NCBI RefSeq assembly: GCF_002920915.1
Contig: NZ_PQVF01000005.1
Coordinates: forward strand, 1 to 64,000
Reading direction: 5' to 3'
Source of the DNA: Solitalea longa
GTDB taxonomy: Bacteria > Bacteroidota > Bacteroidia > Sphingobacteriales > Sphingobacteriaceae
DNA length: 64,000 nucleotides
Part shown: positions 25,163 to 34,529 of the stretch, one piece after another
Layout of the letters: each line of letters begins with the position of its first letter
Position numbering within the stretch: the first letter of the stretch is position 1
The notes under the pieces: generated by a model
Seen by the model: the letters and a program-made list of their open reading frames with translations, nothing else
The model's database searches: none
What the model was told of the DNA's origin: nothing
Program-made: the position numbers and the translations under genes

Positions 25163-27976
25163 CTATTTCGATAAATACATCGATTTTTCTTTTACTAAAT
25201 GACGGAAGTACGGATCTTCCAGGTCTTTAATAAATCGAATGGCTTCACCGGTTGATTTCATCTCAGGTCCTAACTCCTTGTTTACTTCAGGGAACTTCTC
25301 GAACGAGAAAACAGGTTCTTTGATAGCATAACCTTTAAGTTTCTCAACGATGGTAAAGTCTTTCAATTTATTTACCCCTAACATAATTTTGGCAGCAATA
25401 TTAATGTAAGGTACGTCGTAAGCTTTAGCGATAAACGGAACTGTACGCGAAGCACGAGGATTGGCTTCAATGACATACACGTTTTCGTTTTTGATGGCGA
25501 ACTGAATATTCAACAAGCCCCTTACATTTAATGATTTAGCCAATTTGATGGTGTACTCTTTCATTTTATTCTGAACGTTTTCAGATAAGCTGAAAGGAGG
25601 AAGCACTGCACTTGAATCGCCTGAGTGAATACCTGCAGGCTCAATATGTTCCATTAAACCTACAATGTGAACATCCTCACCGTCACAAATCGAATCAGAC
25701 TCTGACTCTTCTGCTCTGTCGAGGAAGTGGTCAATCAAAATCTTATTATCAGGCATGTGACGAAGCAATTTCACAACTGCGCGCTCTAATTCTTCATCAT
25801 TGATCACAATCTCCATACCTTGTCCACCCAATACATAGCTAGGACGAACCAAGACAGGATAACCAACCTCATTAGCCACTTTAATTGCTTCATCGGCTGA
25901 GTGAGCTACTCCGTATCTAGGATAAGGAATATCCAGGTCTTTTAACAAATCCGAGAAACGGCCACGATCTTCAGCCACATCCATGTCTGGGAATGAGGTA
26001 CCGATGATCTTAATATTATGCTTGTGAAGCAATTCTGCCATTTTCAAAGCAGTTTGACCACCTAATTGAACAATCACACCTTCAGGTTTTTCAAGGTCAA
26101 TGATCTCACGAACATGCTCCCAGAATACCGGTTCAAAGTATAATTTATCGGCCATGTTAAAGTCGGTTGAAACCGTTTCAGGATTACAATTAATCATGAT
26201 CGCTTCAAAACCGGTTTCTTTAGCAGCTAATAATCCATGCACACATGAATAATCAAACTCAATACCCTGACCGATACGGTTAGGTCCTGAACCTAATACA
26301 ATGATCTTTTTCTTATCAGAAGGGATCGATTCATTCTCACCTTCGTAAGTTGAGTAATAATAAGGAGTTTGAGCAGGGAACTCAGCCGCACAGGTATCTA
26401 CCATTTTATAAACCCTGCGAATGCCTAGTTCTTTACGTTTATTGTAAATATCATCTTCTTCAACACCTAGCAAATAAGCTAACTGAAGATCAGAATATCC
26501 TTTTTGCTTAGCATTGATCAATAATTCTTTTGGAAGATTGGCCAATGTATAGCGCTTGATCTCTAATTCAATATGAACCAGGTCTTGGATTTGCATTAAA
26601 AACCAGCGGTCAATTTTAGTAGCTTTTTGAACTGAAGATACCGGAACACCTAAAGCCAAAGCATCTTTAATGTGGAATAAACGATCCCAGCTTGGGTGCT
26701 CAAGGCTATACATGATCTTATCAAGATCTTTTAATTGCTTGCCATCAGCCCCTAACCCATAACGGCTGATCTCTAATGACTGACATGCTTTTTGAAGAGC
26801 TTCAGTAAAACTGCGGCCAATTGCCATTACCTCTCCTACCGACTTCATTTGAAGACCTAACTGTTTGTTGGCTCCTTTGAATTTCTGGAAGTTAAAGCGA
26901 GGCACCTTAACAATTACATAGTCAAGTGAAGGCTCGAAATAAGCTGAAGTGGTTTTTGTAATCTGATTTTCAATCTCATCAAGGTTATAACCGATTGCAA
27001 GCTTGGCTGCAATTTTAGCAATTGGATAACCGGTAGCCTTTGAGGCAAGTGCCGAGGAGCGCGAAACACGAGGGTTAATTTCAATGGCAATGATCGATTC
27101 ATCATCCGGACTTACCGAAAACTGAACATTACATCCACCGGCAAAATTTCCAATCGCACGCATCATTTTGATCGCTTGGTTTCGCATATCCTGGTAACAA
27201 CGGTCAGACAGGGTCATTGCAGGTGCAACTGTAATCGAATCTCCTGTATGAATACCCATAGGATCGAAATTTTCGATCGAACAGATAATGATCACATTGT
27301 CATTTCCATCGCGCAAAAGCTCAAGCTCATATTCTTTCCAGCCGATAACCGCTTTTTCAACCAGTACCTCGTGGGTAGGTGAAGCTTGCAAACCACGGTT
27401 CAGAGCAGCGTCAAATTCTTCTTTTTTATGTACGAAACCGCCTCCTGAACCACCAAGGGTATAAGAAGGACGGATTACCAATGGAAAACCAATTTCTTGA
27501 GCGGCTTCTTTACCTTCAAGGAAAGAGTTGGCAATTTTAGAAGGGGCAACTCCCACTCCTATATCAATCATCAACTGGCGGAATTCTTCACGATTTTCAG
27601 TTTTTTCAATCGCTGCAACATCTACACCGATTACCTTTACACCATATTTTTCCCAAATTCCACGTTCTTCTGCCTCTTTAGCAAGATTTAACGCTGTTTG
27701 TCCACCCATGGTAGGTAATACCGCATCGATTTTACGCTCTTGTAAAATTTGTTCAATACTTTCACAATTTAGCGGCAAAAGATAAACATGATCACCAATA
27801 ACCTTATCAGTCATAATGGTAGCGGGATTCGAGTTAATGATCGAAACCTCAATACCTTCTTCTTTTAATGATAATGCTGCTTGGGAACCTGAATAATCGA
27901 ATTCGCATGCCTGGCCAATAATAATAGGACCAGAACCGATGATGAGGACAGATTTAATACTTTCGTTTCTTGGCAT
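25163..27976 (-). CDS. carB: Carbamoyl-phosphate synthase large subunit, without allosteric domain
   Basis: Makes carbamoyl phosphate from bicarbonate, ATP and ammonia supplied by CarA; the product feeds pyrimidine synthesis and the transcarbamylase encoded near 52 kb. Both ATP-grasp halves are present, starting at VLIIGSGPIIIGQACEFDYSG and, in the second half, IIVLGSGPNRIGQGIEFDYS, with paired PSYTLGG/PSYVLGGQG glycine loops. It has 937 residues against 1073 in E. coli; the missing part is the C-terminal MGS domain that binds UMP and ornithine. The reading frame ends normally on LVKEKSMYLSK. carA is not adjacent. Confidence 0.95.
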   Translation of the reverse strand: MPRNESIKSVLIIGSGPIIIGQACEFDYSGSQAALSLKEEGIEVSIINSNPATIMTDKVIGDHVYLLPLNCESIEQILQERKIDAVLPTMGGQTALNLAKEAEERGIWEKYGVKVIGVDVAAIEKTENREEFRQLMIDIGVGVAPSKIANSFLEGKEAAQEIGFPLVIRPSYTLGGSGGGFVHKKEEFDAALNRGLQASPTHEVLVEKAVIGWKEYELELLRDGNDNVIIICSIENFDPMGIHTGDSITVAPAMTLSDRCYQDMRNQAIKMMRAIGNFAGGCNVQFSVSPDDESIIAIEINPRVSRSSALASKATGYPIAKIAAKLAIGYNLDEIENQITKTTSAYFEPSLDYVIVKVPRFNFQKFKGANKQLGLQMKSVGEVMAIGRSFTEALQKACQSLEISRYGLGADGKQLKDLDKIMYSLEHPSWDRLFHIKDALALGVPVSSVQKATKIDRWFLMQIQDLVHIELEIKRYTLANLPKELLINAKQKGYSDLQLAYLLGVEEDDIYNKRKELGIRRVYKMVDTCAAEFPAQTPYYYSTYEGENESIPSDKKKIIVLGSGPNRIGQGIEFDYSCVHGLLAAKETGFEAIMINCNPETVSTDFNMADKLYFEPVFWEHVREIIDLEKPEGVIVQLGGQTALKMAELLHKHNIKIIGTSFPDMDVAEDRGRFSDLLKDLDIPYPRYGVAHSADEAIKVANEVGYPVLVRPSYVLGGQGMEIVINDEELERAVVKLLRHMPDNKILIDHFLDRAEESESDSICDGEDVHIVGLMEHIEPAGIHSGDSSAVLPPFSLSENVQNKMKEYTIKLAKSLNVRGLLNIQFAIKNENVYVIEANPRASRTVPFIAKAYDVPYINIAAKIMLGVNKLKDFTIVEKLKGYAIKEPVFSFEKFPEVNKELGPEMKSTGEAIRFIKDLEDPYFRHLVKEKSMYLSK

Positions 27977-28225
27977 TTCTTGAAGGGAGTCTAAAAATTG
28001 TGCAAAGTTATCATTTTCAGACCATAATTTATCGATTAATTTGAGTTTTTTATATTAGCTACTAAATGTTTAACAAAAAGGTAATTCTTTAGCCCTATTA
28101 AAGCTAAGAGCCACTCCATGGGGAACGGAGCAGCTCTATCTGCCTGGAATAAATATAGCTGGGATTTGAGTTAAAATTTATAAGGCCTGACAATAAAAGA
28201 CCGACCCTATAGGATTAAGCCTATA

Positions 28226-28540
28226 TTATTGAGCGAGCTTAATATCACCTACATTTACAATTTTATTTTCAGGTACTGAAACCTCAAACTGGACATCTTT
28301 TAAGGGTTCAATGGCATCAATAATCACTTTATAATTGCCGGGCTTGATATTGTTGAATTCAAAACCACCCGCGTTTACAGTTGTTTTCAATGAATCAGCA
28401 CCTGTAATTGCCCATACAGAAGTTGCTCCTTCCGCCGGTACAACATTTCCCTTAATGCCCGAATTTTCAGCTATAGTGAAGGCAACTAAGCCCGCAGATA
28501 AACCTATTAGCGCTAAAGCGCTACTCATAATTTTTTTCAT
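28226..28540 (-). CDS. Small exported carboxypeptidase-regulatory-like (Ig-fold) protein
   Basis: A 104-residue protein with a signal peptide (MKKIMSSALALIGLSAGLVAFTIA). The mature part, GIKGNVVPAEGATSVWAITGADSLKTTVNAGGFEFNNIKPGNYKVII, is a single beta-sandwich of the carboxypeptidase regulatory-like or CnaB type. It stands alone upstream of carB on the same strand, with 249 bases between. A periplasmic or surface accessory role is inferred; there is no catalytic motif. Confidence 0.7.
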   Translation of the reverse strand: MKKIMSSALALIGLSAGLVAFTIAENSGIKGNVVPAEGATSVWAITGADSLKTTVNAGGFEFNNIKPGNYKVIIDAIEPLKDVQFEVSVPENKIVNVGDIKLAQ

Positions 28541-28842
28541 GATGTTGATTTTTAGTTTTTACAATTTTTAATGTCAAGTAAAACTTCAGTTCATATCATT
28601 TATCTTGGTGTAATCTCAGAGTTCCAAATAATATGCCTTTTGAGTTGATTCTTGAAAAAAAGCCTTTAAATGGCTTAAATCGATGATTCAATACTTATAT
28701 AATTGAATTTTAGTCAGTTAACTGTGGAAAAGTTGCGACTTTTGAGGATAATATCGACCCTATTATGCAACACAGCCGTTACATATTTATTTTTTAATCG
28801 TAATAGTTTTCTTTCTTATTTTTAAAGAAATAAATACTGATC
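28541..28842. other. Intergenic region between divergent genes
   Basis: About 300 AT-rich bases between a small exported protein and the M13 peptidase, whose transcripts diverge. I see no clear open frame, RNA structure or TAnnTTTG element that I would trust; it presumably carries the promoters of both genes. Confidence 0.4.
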
Positions 28843-30891
28843 ATGAACCTATTTAAACCCAAAACTCATTTATTATTATGGGGCGGCTTGGCCTCAGCTG
28901 TAATGGCCTGCAAGCAGGAGCCTAAATCAACCGTCGATTTAATAAAGACTGATATTGACTCTACAGTAAATCCAGGCAAAGATTTCTTTATGCATGCTAA
29001 TGGTACCTGGATCAAAAACAATCCTATTCCGGCTGCATACAGCCGTTGGGGCATTGGCAACCTTGTTAACGATGAGATCTATGATAAACTGAAGAAGATA
29101 AACGAGGATGCAGCTAAGGAAAACGCCAGTGAAGGAAGTAATTCACAAAAAATTGGCGATTTCTGGCAAGCGGGCATGGATACTGTTGCCATTGAAAAAC
29201 AAGGAATTAAACCAATAGAAGCTGATTTAAATCGAATAAATTCGATTAAGGATATCCAGGGAGTTTTAGCTGAAGTTGCCTTGCAACATACGCAGGATAA
29301 TGATCCTCTTTTTAGCTTGGGCGTTTACCAGGACATGAAGAACAGTGAGGTAATGGCGCTTTACATTAACCAAGGCGGCATTGGTTTGCCAGATCGCGAT
29401 TATTATTTCAATACCGATGGACGTACCAAGTCTGTTCGCACTGATTACAGACAACAGCACCTTGTACAAATGTTTAAGCTTTCGGGATTAGACGAAGCCT
29501 CATCAAAAACTGCTGCCGAAAGCACTTATAAACTGGAAGAAGGATTAGCAAAAGCTTCGCGTAAACTTGAAGCGCTGCGTGATCCATATGCCAATTATAA
29601 CAAAATGTCGATCACCGATTTAAATAAGCTCACCCCTTCCATCAACTGGACGGACCTTTTATCAAAAATGAAAATCAAAAAGGTGGATTCAATAATTGTT
29701 GGTCAGCCTGAGTTTTTGAAACAGGTGGAGCAAAGTTTAAAAACGGTTTCAGTAAACGATTGGAAGAACTACCTGCGCTGGCATTACTTTACTTCGGCAG
29801 CTTCGTATTTGAATAAATCTATTGACGATGAAAACTTCCGCTTTTATGGAACTGTACTTACAGGCAAAAAAGCACAACGTCCTCGTTGGAAACGTGTTCT
29901 TACGGCTGAAGAATCAGTTATGGGTGAGGTTTTAGGACAACTATATGTTAAGCAATTCTACTCGGCAAAAACCAAAAAACGCTATGAGGATTTAGTGGAG
30001 GCTATTCGTGATGCCTACAAAGAACGTATTCAGAAATTGGATTGGATGAGTGCTGAGACTAAGAAAAAGGCTTTGGAGAAACTTGCTTCAATGACCAAAA
30101 AAGTAGGCTATCCTGATAAATGGAGAGATTACACGGCATTAAAGATTGACAAAAGTGCTTATGTGACCAACATGAAACGTGGTTCGGAGTTTTGGTATAA
30201 CTACAATGTGGACAAACTTGGAAAACCAGTGGATAGAACTGAATGGGATATGACCCCGCAAACCTATAATGCGTATTACAATCCATCTAACAACGAAATT
30301 GTATTACCTGCCGGCATTTTCCTAATTCCGGGATGGAATGATGAAGATGTTGATGACGCTGTTGTTTATGGCTATGCTGCTGCTTCAACCATTGGACACG
30401 AAATTACCCATGGCTTTGACGACCAGGGTAGCCAGTTTGATGCAAAAGGAAACCTTAAAAAATGGTGGACCAAAGAAGATGAAGCCAAATTTAAAGAGCG
30501 CTGCAAAATGATTGTTAAGCAATTTAATGAATTTAAAGTGCTTGACAGTTTGCATGTGAATGGGGACGCTACTCAGGGCGAAAACATTGCGGACTTAGGA
30601 GGAATTTTGCTGGGCTGGGATGCATTTATAAAAACTGAGCAGTACAAAAAAGGAGAAAAAATAAACGGATTAACACCCGCACAGCGCTATTTTCTGGGAT
30701 ATGCTATTGGCTGGTTAGGCCATCAGCGCGATGAAAGTCTTGCCAACCAGATTATGACTGATGTTCATGCTCCTGCAAATTTGCGCGTAAATGGACCATT
30801 TGCAAATATTCCGGCATTTTATGAAGCCTTTAATATCAAACCTGGCGATCCAATGTACAGACCTGATAGCTTAAGAGTGAATATCTGGTAA
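28843..30891 (+). CDS. M13 family zinc metallopeptidase, lipoprotein
   Basis: A neprilysin/PepO-like endopeptidase. The zinc site HEITHGFDDQGSQFD and the downstream ENIADLGG glutamate motif are intact, as is the substrate-binding NAYYNPSNNEIVLPAGI. The N-terminus carries a signal peptide ending in a lipobox (AVMAC, Cys23), so the 682-residue enzyme is anchored in a membrane facing the periplasm or outside. It probably trims small peptides. It is monocistronic and followed by a hairpin terminator. Confidence 0.94.
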   Translation: MNLFKPKTHLLLWGGLASAVMACKQEPKSTVDLIKTDIDSTVNPGKDFFMHANGTWIKNNPIPAAYSRWGIGNLVNDEIYDKLKKINEDAAKENASEGSNSQKIGDFWQAGMDTVAIEKQGIKPIEADLNRINSIKDIQGVLAEVALQHTQDNDPLFSLGVYQDMKNSEVMALYINQGGIGLPDRDYYFNTDGRTKSVRTDYRQQHLVQMFKLSGLDEASSKTAAESTYKLEEGLAKASRKLEALRDPYANYNKMSITDLNKLTPSINWTDLLSKMKIKKVDSIIVGQPEFLKQVEQSLKTVSVNDWKNYLRWHYFTSAASYLNKSIDDENFRFYGTVLTGKKAQRPRWKRVLTAEESVMGEVLGQLYVKQFYSAKTKKRYEDLVEAIRDAYKERIQKLDWMSAETKKKALEKLASMTKKVGYPDKWRDYTALKIDKSAYVTNMKRGSEFWYNYNVDKLGKPVDRTEWDMTPQTYNAYYNPSNNEIVLPAGIFLIPGWNDEDVDDAVVYGYAAASTIGHEITHGFDDQGSQFDAKGNLKKWWTKEDEAKFKERCKMIVKQFNEFKVLDSLHVNGDATQGENIADLGGILLGWDAFIKTEQYKKGEKINGLTPAQRYFLGYAIGWLGHQRDESLANQIMTDVHAPANLRVNGPFANIPAFYEAFNIKPGDPMYRPDSLRVNIW

Positions 30892-30907
30892 AACCAATTT
30901 AGATTTT

Positions 30908-30949
30908 GGAAGTGCGATTTTTGGGGGTAAAAACTTAAATCGCACTTCT
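30908..30949 (+). terminator. Hairpin terminator after the M13 peptidase
   Basis: GAAGTGCGATTT (30909-30920) is perfectly complementary to AAATCGCACTTC (30937-30948). The T tail is short, so termination efficiency is uncertain. Confidence 0.7.
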
Positions 30950-31047
30950 AAAATTATTTCCTCCTGAAAATCTGGAACAAACGATTGCTTAGATTTCCCA
31001 ACCTCAGCAAATTACTCTAAAATTGTACTTCAAAATCTAAAAATCTT

Positions 31048-31584
31048 TTGGTGACTTATTCAGCTATAAAAAAGATCGCTATTGTTGGCCCTGAATCTAC
31101 AGGCAAATCAACCATGGCCCAATACCTGGCAAAATATTTCAATACCGTTTGGGTTCCTGAATATTCAAGAGAGTATTGTGCTGGCCTTGACCGCGAATGT
31201 ACACTTGAAGATGAAATAAACATGTTTTATGGTCAACTGGCGCTGGAAGAAAAGTTATTACCTCAAGCTAATGAATTACTTTTTTGCGATGTAACTGTTC
31301 TAACAGTAAAGATCTGGTGCGATGAAGTTTTTGGATCAACTCCACAGTTTATTACTGATGAAATTCAAAACCGACATTACGATCATTACCTGCTCATGTA
31401 TGTTGATAACCCTTGGGAAGAAGACCCTTTAAGAGATTTTCCACATAAAAGAGAATACTTTTTCAATATCTACAAACAAGAATTAGATGCATTAGGTGCT
31501 TCTTATACTATTATTACCGGTTTAGGGCAACAACGATTTAACAATGGCATTCAAGCTGTAAAAGCAATATCAAATAAAATATAA
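31048..31584 (+). CDS. NadR-like AAA_28 ATPase / nucleoside kinase
   Basis: A 178-residue P-loop protein with Walker A GPESTGKST (14-22), followed by VPEYSREY and the LFCDVTVLTVKIWCDEVFG segment, which resemble the ribosylnicotinamide kinase domain of NadR. The adenylyltransferase and helix-turn-helix parts of NadR are absent. It may phosphorylate nicotinamide riboside or another salvaged nucleoside. It ends about 90 bases before the promoter of a TPP-riboswitch gene; similar kinases occur near thiamin transport genes in this phylum, but that link is inference. The start is TTG 31048 or GTG 31051. Confidence 0.78.
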   Translation: MVTYSAIKKIAIVGPESTGKSTMAQYLAKYFNTVWVPEYSREYCAGLDRECTLEDEINMFYGQLALEEKLLPQANELLFCDVTVLTVKIWCDEVFGSTPQFITDEIQNRHYDHYLLMYVDNPWEEDPLRDFPHKREYFFNIYKQELDALGASYTIITGLGQQRFNNGIQAVKAISNKI

Positions 31585-31671
31585 GAATTCAATTTATATC
31601 TACTTTTTCGCACTCTTTCGTGCATTTACCAACCTATTTCGTTAACAATTTTCAAATTTTGAAATTATCCC

Positions 31672-31679
31672 TACATTTG
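31672..31679 (+). promoter_or_regulatory. -7 promoter element before the TPP riboswitch
   Basis: TACATTTG fits TAnnTTTG and ends two bases before the 5' side of riboswitch helix P1, as expected for a transcript starting at the aptamer. Confidence 0.7.
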
Positions 31680-31680
31680 C

Positions 31681-31871
31681 TTTAATTCTTAAGGGGTGCC
31701 GACAAGATTTAGAAGCAAACAGTTAAAAGTTCTAAGTATAACTTAAAACTCAAAACTCCAGACTTATAACTCTATACAGGCTGAGATTATACCCATCAAT
31801 TGTTGAGTTACTCAAAACTTAACATTGAGCACCTGATCCGGATAATGCCGGCGTAGGGAGGTAAAGTTAAA
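31681..31871 (+). ncRNA. TPP riboswitch (THI element) with expanded arms
   Basis: The conserved core is unmistakable: GGGGTGCC at 31693-31700, GGCTGAGATTATACCC at 31779-31794, and ACCTGATCCGGATAATGCCG then GCGTAGGGA at 31831-31859. A P1 helix can form between 31681-31687 and 31865-31871. The P3 arm is about 80 nucleotides. Between the ACCC and ACCTGATC blocks lie about 36 nucleotides instead of the few seen in E. coli thiM, and they contain a 9-bp hairpin (31801-31809 with 31816-31824). It controls the TonB-dependent receptor 58 bases downstream and should repress it when thiamin pyrophosphate is plentiful. Confidence 0.93.
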
Positions 31872-31929
31872 TTTAGGCGTTTGTATACCCTTTGCATTCG
31901 CAATTTTTAACAAAAACACACTAAACAAA

Positions 31930-34407
31930 ATGAAAAAAGTTTTACTTATGGCACTTTTGGCCATGGTAACACCTTTATTCGCTCTTGCACAGTTGCAATT
32001 GAGTGGTAAAGTTATGGACAAGCAATCTAACCTTGCTTTAGCGGGAGCCAATGTTAGCATTAAAGGAACTTCAAACGGTACACAAACCAGCACATCAGGA
32101 GCCTTCAGTTTCAAAAAATTAAAAAAAGGCAATTACACATTGCTTATTTCGTTTGTCGGCTACGTTTCGGTCGAAGAAAAGGTAGAACTTACAGCTGATA
32201 AAGCCCTTGAAATTAAACTTGATCGGAGCAACATTATTGCCGACGAGGTGGTAGTTCGTTCAACCAGGGCTTCAGCAAACTCGGCTACTACCTTTAAAAA
32301 TGTTAGCAAAGCTGATCTGGAGAAACAGAACCTTGGACAAGACCTCCCTTTTCTTTTAAACCAAACCCCTTCAGCAGTAATATCTTCGGATGCTGGTAAC
32401 GGCATTGGTTATACAGGAATCCGCATTCGTGGTAGCGACGGTTCTCGTACCAATTTAACCATTAACGGAATTCCCTTAAATGATGCAGAATCACAGGGGT
32501 CATTCCTTGTTAACTTACCGGATTTTGCATCTTCAGTTGACAACATCCAGATTCAACGCGGAGTAGGAACTTCAACCAATGGCGCAGGTGCTTTTGGCGC
32601 AAGTATCAATATTCAAACCAATACCTTAAACGAAAAGCCATATGCAGAGATCGCCAGTTCGGGAGGATCATTTGGTTCAGTGAAGAACACTTTAAATGTT
32701 GGAACCGGCTTAATGGGCAAATTTGCTTTTGACGGACGTTTATCGATGATCAACTCTAATGGATTTATAGATCGGGGTTCATCAAATCTGCGTTCTTTCT
32801 TCCTTTCTGGCGGTTATTATTGTAAAAAAAGTTTGCTAAAAGTTAATGTGATCTCGGGTAAAGAAAAGACCTACCAAGCTTGGAACGGCATTCCAGGGGC
32901 TAAACTTTTTGGCAAATCTGATGATTTGAAGGCTCATTATGAGCGCAACGCGGGTTACGATGGAGCCATGTATAACACCAAGGAGGATTCCTTGAATTTG
33001 TTTCAGTCAAACCCACGCACCTACAATTATTTCACTTATAACAACCAAACCGACAATTATCGCCAAGATCATTACCAGGCGTTTTATTCACAATCTATCA
33101 ATGAAAAGCTGAATTTTAATATTGGCTTACATTATACGCACGGCGAAGGCTATTATGAAGAATATAAATACAATGCTGAGCTGGCCAAGTATGGAATTGA
33201 TAATGTTGTTATAGGAGGAGAAACCATTACCAACTCAAATCTTATTCGTCAGAAATGGCTGAATAATGATTTCTATGGAACTGTTTTCTCTCTGGAATAT
33301 AAGCCGGTTAGCAGGTTGAATTTAACATTGGGCGGAGCCTACAACAATTACGATGGTGCTCATTATGGGAAAGTGATTTGGGCCCAGTATGCTTCAAACA
33401 GCGATCCGGATAGAAAATACTATGAAGACAACGCCAATAAAAAGGATTTCAATATTTATGGAAAGGCAACTTATGGTATTAATGATCAATTAACTGCTTT
33501 TGCCGACCTGCAATATCGTCGTGTCAATTACTCATTTTTAGGTTATGAGCATAGTGGCGATGAATTAGTAAACGTTCAACAGGATGCCATTCTGAACTTC
33601 TTTAACCCCAAAGTGGGCTTAAGCTACCAGATCAACGAAAGCAACAATACGTATGTTTCATATGCTCATACCAATAAAGAGCCTGGTCGTGATGAGTATA
33701 CCAAATCGACCCCACAAAGTAGACCTAAACCTGAAAAACTAGACAATATAGAACTGGGATACCGTAATCAAACCTCGACCCATAATTTGGGATTGAACCT
33801 GTATTACATGAACTACACGGATCAGCTGATTTTAACCGGACAGGTTAATGATGTAGGTGAAGCCATTAGGGTGAACACTCCTGAGAGCTACCGTGCGGGT
33901 ATTGAATTTGACGGAAGCTTTAAGCTTACCAGTATCCTAACCTGGAATTTAAACGCCGCATTAAGTGCTAATAAGGTTAAAAACTTTAGCGAGTTTGTAA
34001 CAAACTACGACACGGGTAATATCGATCAGATCAGTTACAAAACAACTGATATTGCTTATTCACCTAACTTTATTGCCGGCACACAGTTTAACCTTAGCCC
34101 TTTTAAAAACTTTACAGCTGGTATATCGGGTAAATACGTTGGCCAACAATACCTCGACAATACTTCAAGTAGTTCTCGTTCAATGGATGCATTTTTTGTG
34201 AGTGACTTATTGCTGAATTACAACCTTCAATTTAAAGCCGTTAAAAACTTAGGCTTTACGGTAATGGTTAACAACCTGTTTAATGCTAAGTATGAACCGA
34301 ATGGCTACACTTGGGGCTATATTACTGGTGGTGAACGAATAAATGAGAACTTCTATTTTCCGCAAGCAGGAACAAATGTTTTGGTTGGCTTAAACTTGAA
34401 ATTCTAG
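31930..34407 (+). CDS. TonB-dependent outer-membrane receptor, probably for thiamin
   Basis: An 825-residue receptor with a signal peptide, a carboxypeptidase-like N-terminal domain (LSGKVMDKQSNLALAGANVSI, about 25-110), a plug domain (GIRIRGSDGSRTNLTINGIPLND, about 165-190) and a C-terminal 22-strand barrel ending in an aromatic-rich strand (NVLVGLNLKF). It imports a substrate across the outer membrane using TonB energy. The TPP riboswitch in its leader points to thiamin or a precursor; thiamin-regulated receptors of this kind have been predicted in Bacteroidota. The substrate has not been shown. A terminator hairpin follows. Confidence 0.9.
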   Translation: MKKVLLMALLAMVTPLFALAQLQLSGKVMDKQSNLALAGANVSIKGTSNGTQTSTSGAFSFKKLKKGNYTLLISFVGYVSVEEKVELTADKALEIKLDRSNIIADEVVVRSTRASANSATTFKNVSKADLEKQNLGQDLPFLLNQTPSAVISSDAGNGIGYTGIRIRGSDGSRTNLTINGIPLNDAESQGSFLVNLPDFASSVDNIQIQRGVGTSTNGAGAFGASINIQTNTLNEKPYAEIASSGGSFGSVKNTLNVGTGLMGKFAFDGRLSMINSNGFIDRGSSNLRSFFLSGGYYCKKSLLKVNVISGKEKTYQAWNGIPGAKLFGKSDDLKAHYERNAGYDGAMYNTKEDSLNLFQSNPRTYNYFTYNNQTDNYRQDHYQAFYSQSINEKLNFNIGLHYTHGEGYYEEYKYNAELAKYGIDNVVIGGETITNSNLIRQKWLNNDFYGTVFSLEYKPVSRLNLTLGGAYNNYDGAHYGKVIWAQYASNSDPDRKYYEDNANKKDFNIYGKATYGINDQLTAFADLQYRRVNYSFLGYEHSGDELVNVQQDAILNFFNPKVGLSYQINESNNTYVSYAHTNKEPGRDEYTKSTPQSRPKPEKLDNIELGYRNQTSTHNLGLNLYYMNYTDQLILTGQVNDVGEAIRVNTPESYRAGIEFDGSFKLTSILTWNLNAALSANKVKNFSEFVTNYDTGNIDQISYKTTDIAYSPNFIAGTQFNLSPFKNFTAGISGKYVGQQYLDNTSSSSRSMDAFFVSDLLLNYNLQFKAVKNLGFTVMVNNLFNAKYEPNGYTWGYITGGERINENFYFPQAGTNVLVGLNLKF

Positions 34408-34420
34408 CACTTATCATTTA

Positions 34421-34457
34421 TTAAGGCACAAAGCTTCCCAAAAGTTTCGTGCCTTAA
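34421..34457 (+). terminator. Hairpin terminator after the receptor gene
   Basis: TTAAGGCAC (34421-34429) pairs with GTGCCTTAA (34449-34457), 14 bases past the stop. The tail after the stem is short of T, so the strength is moderate. Confidence 0.65.
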
Positions 34458-34529
34458 TTGGTTAAGGGTAACCTTTTTGAAAAAGTCTTCTTTTTATTAA
34501 ATTTCGAATCAAAAGAAAAATCTACTATT

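Noticed and set aside
28100-28165. GC-richer stem-like stretch upstream of carB as a possible tRNA
   Set aside because: The arms GAGCCACTCC and GGAGCAGCTC pair only in part, with no acceptor, anticodon or T-arm pattern.
34458-34529. Upstream extension of the DinB gene from a TTG
   Set aside because: It begins in the terminator hairpin of the receptor gene and has no DinB-like residues; the ATG at 34530 fits.
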